A stretch of 36,238 nucleotides of DNA from SAR324 cluster bacterium (GTDB taxonomy: Bacteria; SAR324; JACQKK01). The stretch is from assembly GCA_022573975.1 (NCBI GenBank), contig JACZSY010000009.1:1-36238 (forward strand). Direction: 5' to 3'. The notes under the pieces were generated by a model. The model searched no databases, was not told the origin of the DNA, and was given only the letters and a program-made list of their open reading frames with translations. Positions 7,396 to 16,418 of the stretch are shown in pieces. How positions within the stretch are numbered: position 1 is the first letter of the stretch; each line of letters opens with the position of its first letter. A program made the position numbers and the translations under genes.

Positions 7396-7626
7396 TTATT
7401 TTCTGGCCGCCGGGGGAGGGGCGGGGCTGCCGCCATTGACCCGCGCGTTCGCATCGGTCTTGATTTGGTCGGTGCCTGCCGGGTAGACCCGCCAAAATTC
7501 CTTTTTGACCAGGCTGGTCAACATTCCGCTCTTGGAAAAACCATGGTAGGTGGACACGGCTTCCAGCATGGCAATCTCCTTGTCATTCGCCGAATAGGTA
7601 CGGACTTTTTTCTTCATTCGTTCCAT
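7396..7626 (-). CDS. Small hypothetical protein, possibly DNA-binding
   Basis: This is a 76-residue protein beginning MERMKKKVRTYSANDKEIAMLEAV. A basic start, a short strand-like stretch, and two helices (KEIAMLEAVSTYHG, SKSGMLTSLVKKEFW) give a ribbon-helix-helix-like outline. The C-terminal 20 residues are Pro/Ala-rich and overlap a GC-rich dispersed-repeat-like stretch near 7335-7430, so the reading frame may have been extended by repeat insertion. It lies in minus orientation upstream of the Smr gene, separated by about 240 bp. The start ATG lies in AT-rich DNA, and a short duplication (ATGGAACG) occurs just upstream. No specific function can be assigned. Confidence 0.6.
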   Translation of the reverse strand: MERMKKKVRTYSANDKEIAMLEAVSTYHGFSKSGMLTSLVKKEFWRVYPAGTDQIKTDANARVNGGSPAPPPAARK

Positions 7627-8119
7627 TATTATCGTTCCATTTTAATTTTAAAGGGAGGATTTACTTCTTTTTTTCATTCACTGGCTATTCCCTATGATTA
7701 ACTTAATAAACGGCTGAAAAACCCCGGAAGTTCCTTCCCCCACAAAAACTACAAATTGTGAATAGAATTCATTCAAATTTTATTTGGCGGGTCATGGCGA
7801 AAGTTTTTTTGCAGCGGACTCCGGCGCTGGCCTGTTCGTGCGCATCGCCGAAAAATTTATCGGAATATTATTCATCTTCAACACGTATGCCGCCGCGGTT
7901 CCCAAGGGAGTCCTGGGCTGAACAGGCCCCCGGCCCATCCCGTTTGATTTTATCCCGGATCGTTGAAATACTGACCCGGTAACGAGGCTTCCGAAATCCT
8001 CGAAAATTTAGCGTCAAGCCTGAAATTATCGCGGAACCCGAGGCCCCCGCAAGCCGGGCCGGCTCACTCAAGGCCCCGATCCTAACAGAACCTTCGCACC
8101 CATCATCCCTGGCGAACCC
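7627..8119. other. AT-rich divergent intergenic region
   Basis: There is no supported gene. The first half (7627-7870) is markedly AT-richer than its surroundings and probably holds promoters for the small minus-strand gene and the plus-strand transketolase gene. A short inverted repeat (CGAGG...CCTCG, about 7983-8002) could form a hairpin. Possible short reading frames in it have no recognisable domains. Confidence 0.6.
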
Positions 8120-10138
8120 ATGAGCACAACTCCCAATCCCTCCCCGGAAATTTCACAGCTCGCAGCCAATGCGCTGCGGTTCCTTTCCATGGATGCCGTC
8201 CAGCAGGCCAATTCCGGCCATCCCGGAATGCCCATGGGCATGGCGGATATCGCCACGGTGCTCTGGGGGCGTTATCTGCGCTTCAACCCGGCCAATCCGG
8301 GTTGGTTCAATCGGGACCGATTCGTCCTTTCCAACGGGCATGGCTCCATGCTGCTTTACAGTCTGCTCCACCTGACGGGTTTTGATTTGCCCATGGAGGA
8401 ATTGCGGAATTTCCGCCAATTGCACAGCAAAACGCCCGGCCACCCGGAGGCCGGGCACACGCCCGGCGTGGAGGTGACCACCGGCCCGCTGGGGCAAGGT
8501 GTTTCCAATGCCGTGGGGCTGGCATTGGCCGAGCGTTGGCTGGCCTCGCGTTTCAACCGTCCCGGTCACGAGGTGATCGATCATCATACCTATGTGTTCC
8601 TGGGGGACGGCTGCCTGGAGGAAGGAATCACTCACGAGTCCTGCTCCCTGGCCGGCCATCTGGGCCTCTCCCGCCTGATCGCCTTTTACGATGACAACCA
8701 GATCACCATCGACGGGGAGACCAGCCTGTCCTTCAGTGAAAATGTGCCCCAGCGTTTCGAGGCTTACAACTGGCATGTCCAAAGCGTGGACGGCCACGAT
8801 CCGCAAGCCATCGCCTCGGCCCTGGAGGCCGCCCAGGCGGAAACGGAGAAACCTTCCCTGATCGCCTGCCGCACCGTCATCGGCTGGGGCGCGCCCACCA
8901 AGGCCGGAACGGCGAGCACCCATGGGTCGCCGCTGGGCGATGTGGAAATCGCCGCCGCCCGCGAAAAGTTGGGCTGGCCCCACCCGCCTTTCGAGGTGCC
9001 CGAGGCGGCCCTCTCGTTCTGGCGGGAGCCGGGAGCGCGGGGCGCCCAGGCCGAAGCGGAATGGAACGCCCAACTGGAAGCCTATGGCAAGGCCCACCCC
9101 GAAGAAGGCGAAGAGCTGGCCCGCATCGCGGCCGGCCGCGCCTCCACGGCCTGGGAAGCCTCCCTGAACGAACTGAAGGCAAACTGGCTCTCGCACCCCC
9201 CCGATGCGGACGCCACCCGCGGGGCGTCGGGCAAGGTGCTGGACGCCTTCGCCATGGCGCATCCGGACCTGATCGGCGGATCGGCGGACCTGACCCCCTC
9301 CAACAACACCCGGGTCAAGGCCTACGAGGATATTTCACCCGGCAAGTTCGCGGGCAAGTATATCCGCTATGGCGTCCGGGAGCACGGCATGGGCGCCATC
9401 ATGAACGGCCTGGCCCTCCATGGCGGCGTGGTTCCCTACTCGGGCACGTTCCTCACCTTCTCCGATTACATGCGCCCCTCCATCCGCCTGGCCGCCATTT
9501 CCAACGCGCAGGTGATCTATGTCTTCACCCACGATTCCATCGGCCTGGGCGAGGACGGCCCGACCCACCAGCCCGTGGAACACTTCGCCGCACTGCGGGC
9601 CATACCCGGCCTGCGGGTCTACCGCCCGGGAGACGTGAGGGAAACACTGGAATGCTGGCAGGAAGCCCTGCGTCACGGGGACGGACCCAGCGCCTTGCTG
9701 CTGACCCGCCAGAAGCTTCCCACCTTGCAGGGAACCGGGGAAGGCGGCGTGGCGAAGGGGGGCTACATCCTGGCCGATTTCCCCGATGGGCCCGAAAAGC
9801 GCGCCCTGTTGCTGGCCACCGGTTCCGAGTTGCACCTGGCCATGCAGGCCCGCGACGCCCTGACCGCCAAGGGGGTGGGAGCGCGGGTGGTGAGCATGCC
9901 CTGCTGGGAGGTGTTCGAAGCGCAGACCGCCGCATACCGGGAGGAGGTGCTTCCCGATGCGGTCGAGGTGCGCGTGGCGGTGGAAGCGGGCATCTCCCAG
10001 GGCTGGCACCGCTGGCTGGTACGCGGAAAATTCGTGGGCATGACAGGCTACGGCGCCTCGGCCCCCATCGATCAGCTATACGAACATTTCGGCATCACGG
10101 TGGAAGCCGTCGTCAAGGCAGTGACCATGCAGTATTGA
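8120..10138 (+). CDS. tkt: Transketolase
   Basis: This is a 672-residue, thiamine-diphosphate-dependent enzyme that transfers two-carbon units between ketose and aldose phosphates in the pentose phosphate pathway. All landmarks are visible: [20 protein letters not shown] at the N-terminus; [12 protein letters not shown]; the thiamine-binding block [10 protein letters not shown] near residue 162-171, followed by [11 protein letters not shown]; and the pyrimidine domain with ENTR-type residues, [14 protein letters not shown], and [19 protein letters not shown] near 470-490. The C-terminal domain ends [12 protein letters not shown]. Length is standard. No strong ribosome site precedes the ATG, but homologues begin at this point. 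It is followed, 100 bp on, by rpe, so the two probably act together. Confidence 0.97.
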   Translation: MSTTPNPSPEISQLAANALRFLSMDAVQQANSGHPGMPMGMADIATVLWGRYLRFNPANPGWFNRDRFVLSNGHGSMLLYSLLHLTGFDLPMEELRNFRQLHSKTPGHPEAGHTPGVEVTTGPLGQGVSNAVGLALAERWLASRFNRPGHEVIDHHTYVFLGDGCLEEGITHESCSLAGHLGLSRLIAFYDDNQITIDGETSLSFSENVPQRFEAYNWHVQSVDGHDPQAIASALEAAQAETEKPSLIACRTVIGWGAPTKAGTASTHGSPLGDVEIAAAREKLGWPHPPFEVPEAALSFWREPGARGAQAEAEWNAQLEAYGKAHPEEGEELARIAAGRASTAWEASLNELKANWLSHPPDADATRGASGKVLDAFAMAHPDLIGGSADLTPSNNTRVKAYEDISPGKFAGKYIRYGVREHGMGAIMNGLALHGGVVPYSGTFLTFSDYMRPSIRLAAISNAQVIYVFTHDSIGLGEDGPTHQPVEHFAALRAIPGLRVYRPGDVRETLECWQEALRHGDGPSALLLTRQKLPTLQGTGEGGVAKGGYILADFPDGPEKRALLLATGSELHLAMQARDALTAKGVGARVVSMPCWEVFEAQTAAYREEVLPDAVEVRVAVEAGISQGWHRWLVRGKFVGMTGYGASAPIDQLYEHFGITVEAVVKAVTMQY

Positions 10139-10242
10139 AGGTGGATCGGATAAAATATTCCTGATGAAAAAGGAGAAGCGTTTAACGATCGCAAAATCAT
10201 TAACCCTCCAATCGATTTTTATAAAAAGATAGCGCGCCACCC

Positions 10243-10962
10243 ATGATTTTCATCGCCCCTTCCATCCTTTCGGCGGACTTCGGCCGCATCAACGAGGAAA
10301 TCGCCGCCGTTTCCGCCGCCGGCGCCGACTGGATTCACCTGGACGTGATGGACGGCCATTTCGTGCCCAACCTCACCTTCGGCCCGCCCCTGGTGAAGCG
10401 GATGGCCAAACCCGATGGCGCGCTGTTCGACGCCCACCTGATGGTCGACGCGCCGGACGCGCTGCTGGCCGGTTTCGCCGAGGCCGGCGTGGACCGGCTC
10501 ACGGTTCACGCCGAGGCGCCCATCCATCTCCATCGCACCCTGCAAAACATTCGCGGCGAGGGCATGCGCCCCGGGGTGTCCCTCAATCCCGCCACGCCGC
10601 TGGAGGCGTTGGATTACGTGCTGGAAGAGGTGGAACTGGTGCTGTTGATGTCGGTCAATCCCGGCTTCGGCGGCCAGTCCTACATTCCCCAGGTGACCCG
10701 CAAAATCGCAACGCTGGCCGAAACCCTGGGCCGCCGGGGATTGGATGCGATCATCCAGGTGGACGGGGGCGTCAATGTGGAAACCATCGCGGGGGCCGCC
10801 GCGGCGGGCGCCACCGCTTTCGTCGCGGGCACCGCGGTTTTCGGAGAAAATGACTACGCCGCGGCCATCGCCAAACTGCGCGCCGCGGCCGAAGCCGCCA
10901 CGGGCGGCGCCCTGGAAAATCCCGTGAAAGGCGCGGCGCGGGATGCGCCGGAAAAGCGGTGA
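10243..10962 (+). CDS. rpe: Ribulose-phosphate 3-epimerase
   Basis: This is a 239-residue TIM-barrel metalloenzyme interconverting ribulose-5-phosphate and xylulose-5-phosphate, the xylulose product being a transketolase substrate. Signatures are IAPSILSADFGRINEE at the N-terminus, HLDVMDGHFVPNLTFGP near residues 33-49 (metal and catalytic Asp), FDAHLMVDAP, VLLMSVNPGFGGQSYIP, and the second catalytic Asp in IQVDGGVNVETI. The phosphate loop is FVAGTAVFG. It is slightly longer than usual (about 220) because of a tail of about 20 residues rich in Ala/Pro/Lys. It sits in the same direction just after tkt. A hairpin with a T-run downstream probably ends the transcript. Confidence 0.96.
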   Translation: MIFIAPSILSADFGRINEEIAAVSAAGADWIHLDVMDGHFVPNLTFGPPLVKRMAKPDGALFDAHLMVDAPDALLAGFAEAGVDRLTVHAEAPIHLHRTLQNIRGEGMRPGVSLNPATPLEALDYVLEEVELVLLMSVNPGFGGQSYIPQVTRKIATLAETLGRRGLDAIIQVDGGVNVETIAGAAAAGATAFVAGTAVFGENDYAAAIAKLRAAAEAATGGALENPVKGAARDAPEKR

Positions 10963-11316
10963 GCCCTGCCCGGCGAGCCGTTGGAGGATACAGCGGCGGC
11001 CCGCCAAACCATGTGCCGGCGGTGTGTTGTTCGCCGCGCCCACGGCACGATGATATGCGCGCCCACGGCGCGGCCGCGAATTTTCAAATTGACGGAACAC
11101 CGGTGGATATGGTGAGTTTTCTATTGTGGCCAATTTTGCAAGGCCCCGCCGGAGCCGGCAGGCGGCAAAACTCCGGCCTTTTTTTTCGCCGCGAGCGGCG
11201 TAATATGGCAGGTTGAAAAAAGATTTTGCAGACGGCTGAAAAACGCCCCGGGAAGGCCGATGCGAGATGGCCCCCGGGGAAGCGTTCTTTTGGCGCCCAA
11301 CGGAAAAGGAACAACG
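10963..11316. other. Intergenic region between rpe and nuoE
   Basis: No gene is supported. It contains an 11-bp direct repeat (GCGCCCACGGC, near 11037 and 11066) and the terminator candidate listed separately. The 130 bp after the terminator presumably holds the nuo promoter, but no clear -35/-10 pair stands out. Confidence 0.5.
11148..11186 (+). terminator. Rho-independent terminator candidate after rpe
   Basis: GCCGGAG at 11148-11154 pairs with CTCCGGC at 11171-11177. An uninterrupted run of eight T follows at 11179-11186. The 16-base loop is rather long. Position and T-run suit termination of the tkt-rpe transcript ahead of the nuo cluster. Confidence 0.65.
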
Positions 11317-11814
11317 ATGCGTCTGGGTACAGTCCGATTCAGCGAGGCCGTGCTGAAAGAAGTGGAGGCCCTGTTCGCCCGTTACCCCGTCAAGGTGAAC
11401 GCCCTGCTGCCCTTGCTGCATATGGCCCAGCGGGAAAACGGCGGCTGGCTCCAGCCCGGCTGGGATTCCTACATCGCCGAGTTGTGCGGGACCACGCTCA
11501 ACCATGTGCGCGGCGTGATCACCTTTTACAACATGTACCGCACCTCCGCGCCGGGGAAATATCACATCATGGTCTGCACCTGCCTCCCTTGCGGCCTGTG
11601 CGGCGGAGCGGAGGTGATGGAGCACCTGGAAAAGCGCCTGGGCATTCACGCGGGCGAAACCACCGGGGACGGAATGTTCAGCCTGGAGGAAGTGCAGTGC
11701 CTGGCGGCCTGCGACCAGGCCCCGTTGATGGTGGTCAACGAGGACATGCAAAAGCGGATCACCCTTGAGCAAATTGACCGTTGGGTGGAAGATACCCGGG
11801 CCAAAAAAGCCTGA
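11317..11814 (+). CDS. nuoE: NADH-quinone oxidoreductase subunit E (24 kDa type)
   Basis: This is a 165-residue thioredoxin-fold subunit of the NADH dehydrogenase module of Complex I. It carries one [2Fe-2S] cluster (N1a). The four ligands fit: Cys in VCTCLPCGLCGG (C-x4-C pair near residues 87-92) and Cys in CLAACDQAP (C-x3-C near 128-132). The N-terminal helical part contains LLPLLHMAQRENGGW, typical of NuoE. The start MRLGTVRFSE has GGAA about 7 bases upstream. Length (about 160-170) is normal. It is the first gene of the cluster, so nuoA-D are not upstream as they would be in a full operon. Confidence 0.95.
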   Translation: MRLGTVRFSEAVLKEVEALFARYPVKVNALLPLLHMAQRENGGWLQPGWDSYIAELCGTTLNHVRGVITFYNMYRTSAPGKYHIMVCTCLPCGLCGGAEVMEHLEKRLGIHAGETTGDGMFSLEEVQCLAACDQAPLMVVNEDMQKRITLEQIDRWVEDTRAKKA

Positions 11815-11819
11815 ACCCC

Positions 11820-11866
11820 AATCAACGATCCCGCCGCGGGAGACGGGGCGATGGAGCCGGATAAAA
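11820..11866. repeat. REP-like palindrome, copy 3
   Basis: It begins AATCAACGATCCCGCCGCGG and aligns without gaps to copies 1 and 2, but is more diverged, and the hairpin is imperfect. It lies between nuoE and nuoF, just after the nuoE stop. Confidence 0.6.
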
Positions 11867-11938
11867 GATTCATCCTGAACTCGAAAGCCAGGCCGATAGA
11901 GCCCTGAGCGAACATTTCCACTCACCCTTTGGACACCC

Positions 11939-13207
11939 ATGGCCGAAGAAAAGCTGCTGCTGCTGAAAAATATCCGCCAGCAAGGATATGGTGGCGATTA
12001 TGCGTCCTACAAGAAAACCGGGGGCGGAGCCGCGTTTAAAAAGGCGCTGACCGGCATGACCCCCGCGGAGGTGATCGAGACGGTCAAGGAATCGGGTTTG
12101 CGGGGACGGGGCGGGGCGGGGTTTCCCTGTGGGGTGAAATGGAGTTTCATGCCCAAGGACCTTCCGGGCCCGGATCAAAAACCCCATTACCTGGTCTGCA
12201 ACGCGGACGAAGCCGAACCGGGAACCCTGAAGGACCACGTGTTGATGCTGGGAGATCCCCATATGTTCATCGAGGGCATGATGATCGGCTGTTACGCCAT
12301 GCGCTCGACCCATGGGTATATCTACATCCGGGGAGAATCCCCCCATGCCATCCGCAGGGTGCAGGCGGCCATCGACGAGTTGTACAAGGCAAAGCTGCTC
12401 GGAAAGAACATTCTCGGCAGCGGAGTGCAGCTGGACCTGACGGTGCATCCTGGCGCCGGAGCCTACATCTGTGGCGAAGAGACCGCCATGCTGGACTCCC
12501 TGGAAGGCAAACGGGGCCTGCCCCGCTCCAAGCCTCCTTTTCCGGCCCAGTCGGGATTCAACGCCTGCCCCACCACGGTCAACAATGTGGAAACCCTGGC
12601 CAACATTCCCTTCATTCTCACCGAGGGGCCAAAGGCCTTCGCGGCGTTCGGCTCGGAGAACAACACCGGCACCCAGGCCGTCAGCATTTCGGGCCATGTG
12701 GAAAAACCCGGCGTTTATGAAATGGACATGGGCCACAACCTGAAATCGATCCTGGAGGATTTCGCCGGAGGCGTGCGGGGGGGCAAAAAGCTGAAAGCGC
12801 TCATTCCCGGGGGCGCCTCGGCTCCGGTGATGCGGGCCGATGAGATCGACGTCCCGTACGACTTCGACAGCCTGATGAAGGCGGGAACCATGCGGGGTTC
12901 GGCGGCGATCATGGTATTCGATGAAGACACCGACATGGTGGAAGTGGCCAATCGCACCATCCGCTTTTTCAATCATGAGTCCTGCGGCCAATGCACGCCA
13001 TGCCGGGAAGGCACCTTCTGGATCAAGAACATGATCCGCCAGTTTGGCGACGACGCCGGAGACGAGGCGTTGTTGAGTCTGGTGCACCGCGCGGCGGGCA
13101 ACATCATCGGCACCACCATCTGCGCCTTTGGCGATGCGGTCGGTGGAGCCTTGCAGGGTTTCGTGCAAAAATTCCCCGAAGATTTTCGCAACCATTTTCA
13201 AAGCTGA
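11939..13207 (+). CDS. nuoF: NADH-quinone oxidoreductase subunit F (51 kDa type, FMN and NADH binding)
   Basis: This is a 422-residue flavoprotein that accepts hydride from NADH. Visible motifs are SGLRGRGGAGFPCGVKW (NADH/FMN site, near residue 50-65), CNADEAEPGTLKDH, GAGAYICGEETAML, SLEGKRGLPRSKPPFPA, and PTTVNNVETLANIP. The [4Fe-4S] N3 ligands are C349, C352 and C355 in ESCGQCTPCREG, plus C395 in GTTICAFGDA. Length matches the family (about 420-440). It lies 124 bp after nuoE, with a REP-like element between, and 7 bp before nuoG. Confidence 0.97.
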   Translation: MAEEKLLLLKNIRQQGYGGDYASYKKTGGGAAFKKALTGMTPAEVIETVKESGLRGRGGAGFPCGVKWSFMPKDLPGPDQKPHYLVCNADEAEPGTLKDHVLMLGDPHMFIEGMMIGCYAMRSTHGYIYIRGESPHAIRRVQAAIDELYKAKLLGKNILGSGVQLDLTVHPGAGAYICGEETAMLDSLEGKRGLPRSKPPFPAQSGFNACPTTVNNVETLANIPFILTEGPKAFAAFGSENNTGTQAVSISGHVEKPGVYEMDMGHNLKSILEDFAGGVRGGKKLKALIPGGASAPVMRADEIDVPYDFDSLMKAGTMRGSAAIMVFDEDTDMVEVANRTIRFFNHESCGQCTPCREGTFWIKNMIRQFGDDAGDEALLSLVHRAAGNIIGTTICAFGDAVGGALQGFVQKFPEDFRNHFQS

Positions 13208-13214
13208 AAGCGCC

Positions 13215-14843
13215 ATGCCGACTTTTTACCTGGATGATCAGCCAATCGAATTCGAGCAGGGGGAAACCGTGCTCAAGGCCGTGCTGCGGTTCGGGGTGCA
13301 AATTCCGCATTATTGCTACCACCCGGGCCTGGCGATCACGGCCCAGTGCCGGCAATGCCTGGTGGAAGTCACGGACATGGGCAACGGACGCGGCATGCCC
13401 AAGCTCCAGACCGCTTGTTCCACCCCGGCCTCCGAGGGCATGAAACTTTCGGCCACCTCGGAAAAGGCGCTCTGGGGGCAGGAGCTGGTCAACGAATTTC
13501 TGCTGATCAACCATCCGCTGGACTGCCCGATCTGCGACCAGGCCGGCGAATGCGACCTCCAGGACTTCGCTTTCGCCTATGGCACCGGCAAGTCGGAGAT
13601 GGCGTTCGAAAAACGGGTCTACGGCTGGCGGGACGTGGGCACCTTCATCGCCCTGGAGCGCAACCGGTGCATCCAGTGCTCGCGCTGCGAGCGGTTCAGC
13701 CGGGACATCGTCGGTTCCCATGACTTCGGCGCATTCTTGCGGAGTCACGAGCTGACCTTCGACACCTGGGAGGACTCACCGATCACCCACAAATTCCAGG
13801 GCAACCTGGCGGACATCTGCCCGGTGGGCTGCATCACCAACCGCGACTGGCGCTTCAAGAAACGCGCCTGGAAATTCCGCAAGGTGGAGTCCGTCTGCCC
13901 CTCGTGTTCCACGGGCTGCAACATCACCCTGGAGCATCATCAAAACCGGGTATTCCGCATCAGGCCCCGGGAGAACCAGGAGGTCAACCGCTGGTGGATG
14001 TGCGACGAGGGCCGCGTGGGTTTCAAGCCCCTCAACGACCGTCACACCCGGCTGGGGGAGCCTCAGGTGCGGGTCAAGGGGCGATTTCAGACCGCTCAAT
14101 GGGGGGCGGTGATGGAAGCCATCGCCATGCGGCTGAAGGAAATCGGGGCCAGGGAAAAACAGGTGATCGCCCTCACCGATACCCACGCCACCAACGAGGA
14201 AATGTTCATGCTGCGAAGGTTGCTGGCCGATGGGTTCGGGAGCCAGGGCGTCTTTTTTCCCTTGATTGTGGGAAAGCAGCAGGAAAAGCCGACCCACCCG
14301 CTGGAGGACGATTTCATTTTTACGCTGATCACCACCGACAAGAGCCCCAACACAGAGGGGGCCAAGCGTGGCGATTTGATCGGGGACCGGGACGACAAGC
14401 GCCTCAAGGCCGCCCTGAAAGAATCCCCCAAGGTGGTGATCGTGCTGGGCGCGCCGTTTCAGCAAAACTCGGAAATCCGGGCCGCGGTGGCCAAGGCGGA
14501 GTTGATCGTATATATCGGTGCTTTCGCCAACGCCTGGAGCGAAGCGGCCGACGTGGTGCTGCCGGGCTACACCTATGCCGAAAAATACGGCACCTGGATC
14601 AACAAGGCTGGCCGGCTGCAACGCATTCAACCCGCGTTGAACCCCCCGGAGCAGGCCAGGGACCAGGTGTGGATTCTTTCCGCGCTGCTGGGCGCCCCGG
14701 AAAACGGTGAATCCTTTGCGGACGGACGCGCCGTGTTGGAGGCGATGGCGGCCCAGGGGGGGGATTTCGCCGGAATTGGCGGGGAGCAGATCGGCCACCT
14801 GGGCCTCCAATTGAAAAAAGCGGCCAAAGAGCGGAAAAAATAA
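13215..14843 (+). CDS. nuoG: NADH-quinone oxidoreductase subunit G (75 kDa type), short form
   Basis: This is a 542-residue iron-sulfur subunit. The N-terminal ferredoxin domain has HYCYHPGL and CRQCLVEV with a later ACSTPA for N1b. The His-Cys3 N5 site is HPLDCPICDQAGECDLQDF. The N4 site is CIQCSRCERFSRD with a distal ICPVGC. CPSCSTGCNI with MCDEGRVG further on retains the N7-type ligand set. The remaining C-terminal part is a degenerate molybdopterin-oxidoreductase-like domain with DVVLPGYTYAEKYGTWIN. Many NuoG proteins are about 680-900 residues, so the non-cofactor part is shortened here. The start MPTFYLDDQ fits the ferredoxin fold. The gene is followed directly by nuoJ, so nuoH and nuoI, normally between them, are absent. 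Confidence 0.94.
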   Translation: MPTFYLDDQPIEFEQGETVLKAVLRFGVQIPHYCYHPGLAITAQCRQCLVEVTDMGNGRGMPKLQTACSTPASEGMKLSATSEKALWGQELVNEFLLINHPLDCPICDQAGECDLQDFAFAYGTGKSEMAFEKRVYGWRDVGTFIALERNRCIQCSRCERFSRDIVGSHDFGAFLRSHELTFDTWEDSPITHKFQGNLADICPVGCITNRDWRFKKRAWKFRKVESVCPSCSTGCNITLEHHQNRVFRIRPRENQEVNRWWMCDEGRVGFKPLNDRHTRLGEPQVRVKGRFQTAQWGAVMEAIAMRLKEIGAREKQVIALTDTHATNEEMFMLRRLLADGFGSQGVFFPLIVGKQQEKPTHPLEDDFIFTLITTDKSPNTEGAKRGDLIGDRDDKRLKAALKESPKVVIVLGAPFQQNSEIRAAVAKAELIVYIGAFANAWSEAADVVLPGYTYAEKYGTWINKAGRLQRIQPALNPPEQARDQVWILSALLGAPENGESFADGRAVLEAMAAQGGDFAGIGGEQIGHLGLQLKKAAKERKK

Positions 14844-14970
14844 AATCCTTCCCGGTGGAACCGGTTGGGCGGAAGCCATCCGGCGGCCGGTGCGGAGAGA
14901 GAATGGTGAGATGCGGGCCGGCGCTTGATAGTCCGGCGCCACCCTTGGGCGATGTGCTTATGGAAACGTC

Positions 14971-15509
<539 letters not shown>

Positions 15510-15510
<1 letters not shown>

Positions 15511-15812
15511 TGATTCCGGTATCCCATGTGCTGACCTTGAGCGCCATCCTGTTCACCATCGGCGTGAGCGGGGTCATCCTGCGGCGCAATGCGATCGTGG
15601 TGTTCATGTGCATCGAACTGATGCTCAACGGAGTCAATCTGGGTTTCATCGGGTTCGCCTACGGGATGCAATCCATGACCGGGGTGATGTTCATGTTCTT
15701 CGTTTTAATCGTCGCGGCGGCCGAGGCGGTGATCGGCCTGGCCATCATCCTGGCCATCTTCCGCAACAAGGGAACGGTCGACATCGAAGAGATCAACCTG
15801 TTGCGCTGGTAA
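15510..15812 (+). CDS. nuoK: NADH-quinone oxidoreductase subunit K
   Basis: This is a 100-residue subunit with three transmembrane helices, homologous to MrpC. It begins MIPVSHVLTLSAILFTIGV. It shows the conserved IELMLNGVNL segment with the functional Glu in helix 2 (near residue 36), and LIVAAAEAVIGLAI with the second Glu in helix 3 (near 72). Both take part in proton transfer. Length is exactly family-typical. In a standard cluster nuoL follows immediately; here 600 bp of foreign-looking DNA intervenes. Confidence 0.96.
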
Positions 15813-15824
15813 GCAAGGAACAAC

Positions 15825-15856
15825 AATCCACGGATTTCGCGGATTTCACAGATTAA
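15825..15856 (-). repeat. Dispersed repeat, left inverted copy of the nuoK-nuoL insertion
   Basis: The plus strand here reads AATCCACGGATTTCGCGG and then ATTTCACAGATTAA. Its reverse complement matches 16358-16390 at most positions (TTAATCTGTG...ATC...GTGGAT). The two copies face each other around the decayed gene between nuoK and nuoL. Related copies are at about 240 and 29286. Confidence 0.75.
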
Positions 15857-15877
15857 TTTCGGGAGAATATTTTACAG

Positions 15878-16344
15878 GTGGTGATGTTGGTCCGAACAGG
15901 GGATAACAATGGAGGATGCGCATGCAAAAGCCGCGGTATTCGCGCTTCGAAAGTGTCTAAGAAACGCCCCCATGACCCTTTGTGCAACATGCTGGACGCC
16001 AAGGAAAAAGTATTGGGCCGTTATGGTGCCGTGTTCGCACCTTCCGCATTGCCCCATTTGACGAGGGATGAATTTCGAAGTTTTTTATATCTGGAAAACA
16101 ATTGTCACTGGTCACAGTTCTATCGAAATGAAACAACACATCCGAGAAGGCCTTAAAACAGTTTGGATTATTCCCGACGGTTTTCCCTAAGCAGAACAAA
16201 GGAAAAACCTATGAGGCCATCAACCATCGCCTTAACAATTTGGCTGAGACAATTGGAACCGATTTGTGGACCTTGGACGGCCTGTTTTGGGCAATAGATC
16301 CGAACAGAAGTTCCAAGGTGATGGAACAGTTGTCACGGTTATAA
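15878..16344 (+). pseudogene. Decayed gene remnant with frameshift and probable internal deletion
   Basis: Two coherent protein pieces are found in different frames. The first (best from about 15989, MLDAKEKVLGRYGAVFAPSA, through LTRDEFRSFLYLENNCHW) runs to about 16130. The second, in another frame from about 16140 to the stop at 16342-16344, reads SEKALKQFGLFPTVFP and later LAETIGTDLWTLDGLFWAID. Together they resemble the two ends of a larger bacterial family I recall as uncharacterised or restriction-associated. Family proteins have an intervening region that is missing here, so an internal deletion plus frameshift is likely. Base composition is AT-richer than the flanking nuo genes, consistent with acquired DNA. 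The family recollection is unverified. The upstream limit of the original gene is unclear. Confidence 0.6.
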
Positions 16345-16357
16345 TGAGTACCAAAAA

Positions 16358-16390
16358 TTTAATCTGTGTCATCTGTGCAATCTGTGGATG
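16358..16390 (+). repeat. Dispersed repeat, right inverted copy of the nuoK-nuoL insertion
   Basis: It contains TTAATCTGTGTCATCTGTG followed by CAATCTGTGGATG, then GGCAGTTCGC, a word also found repeatedly in the 1-330 tract. It is the inverted partner of 15825-15856. It ends about 30 bases before the nuoL start. Confidence 0.75.
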
Positions 16391-16418
16391 GGCAGTTCGC
16401 TTTTAACGGCATGAAGCA

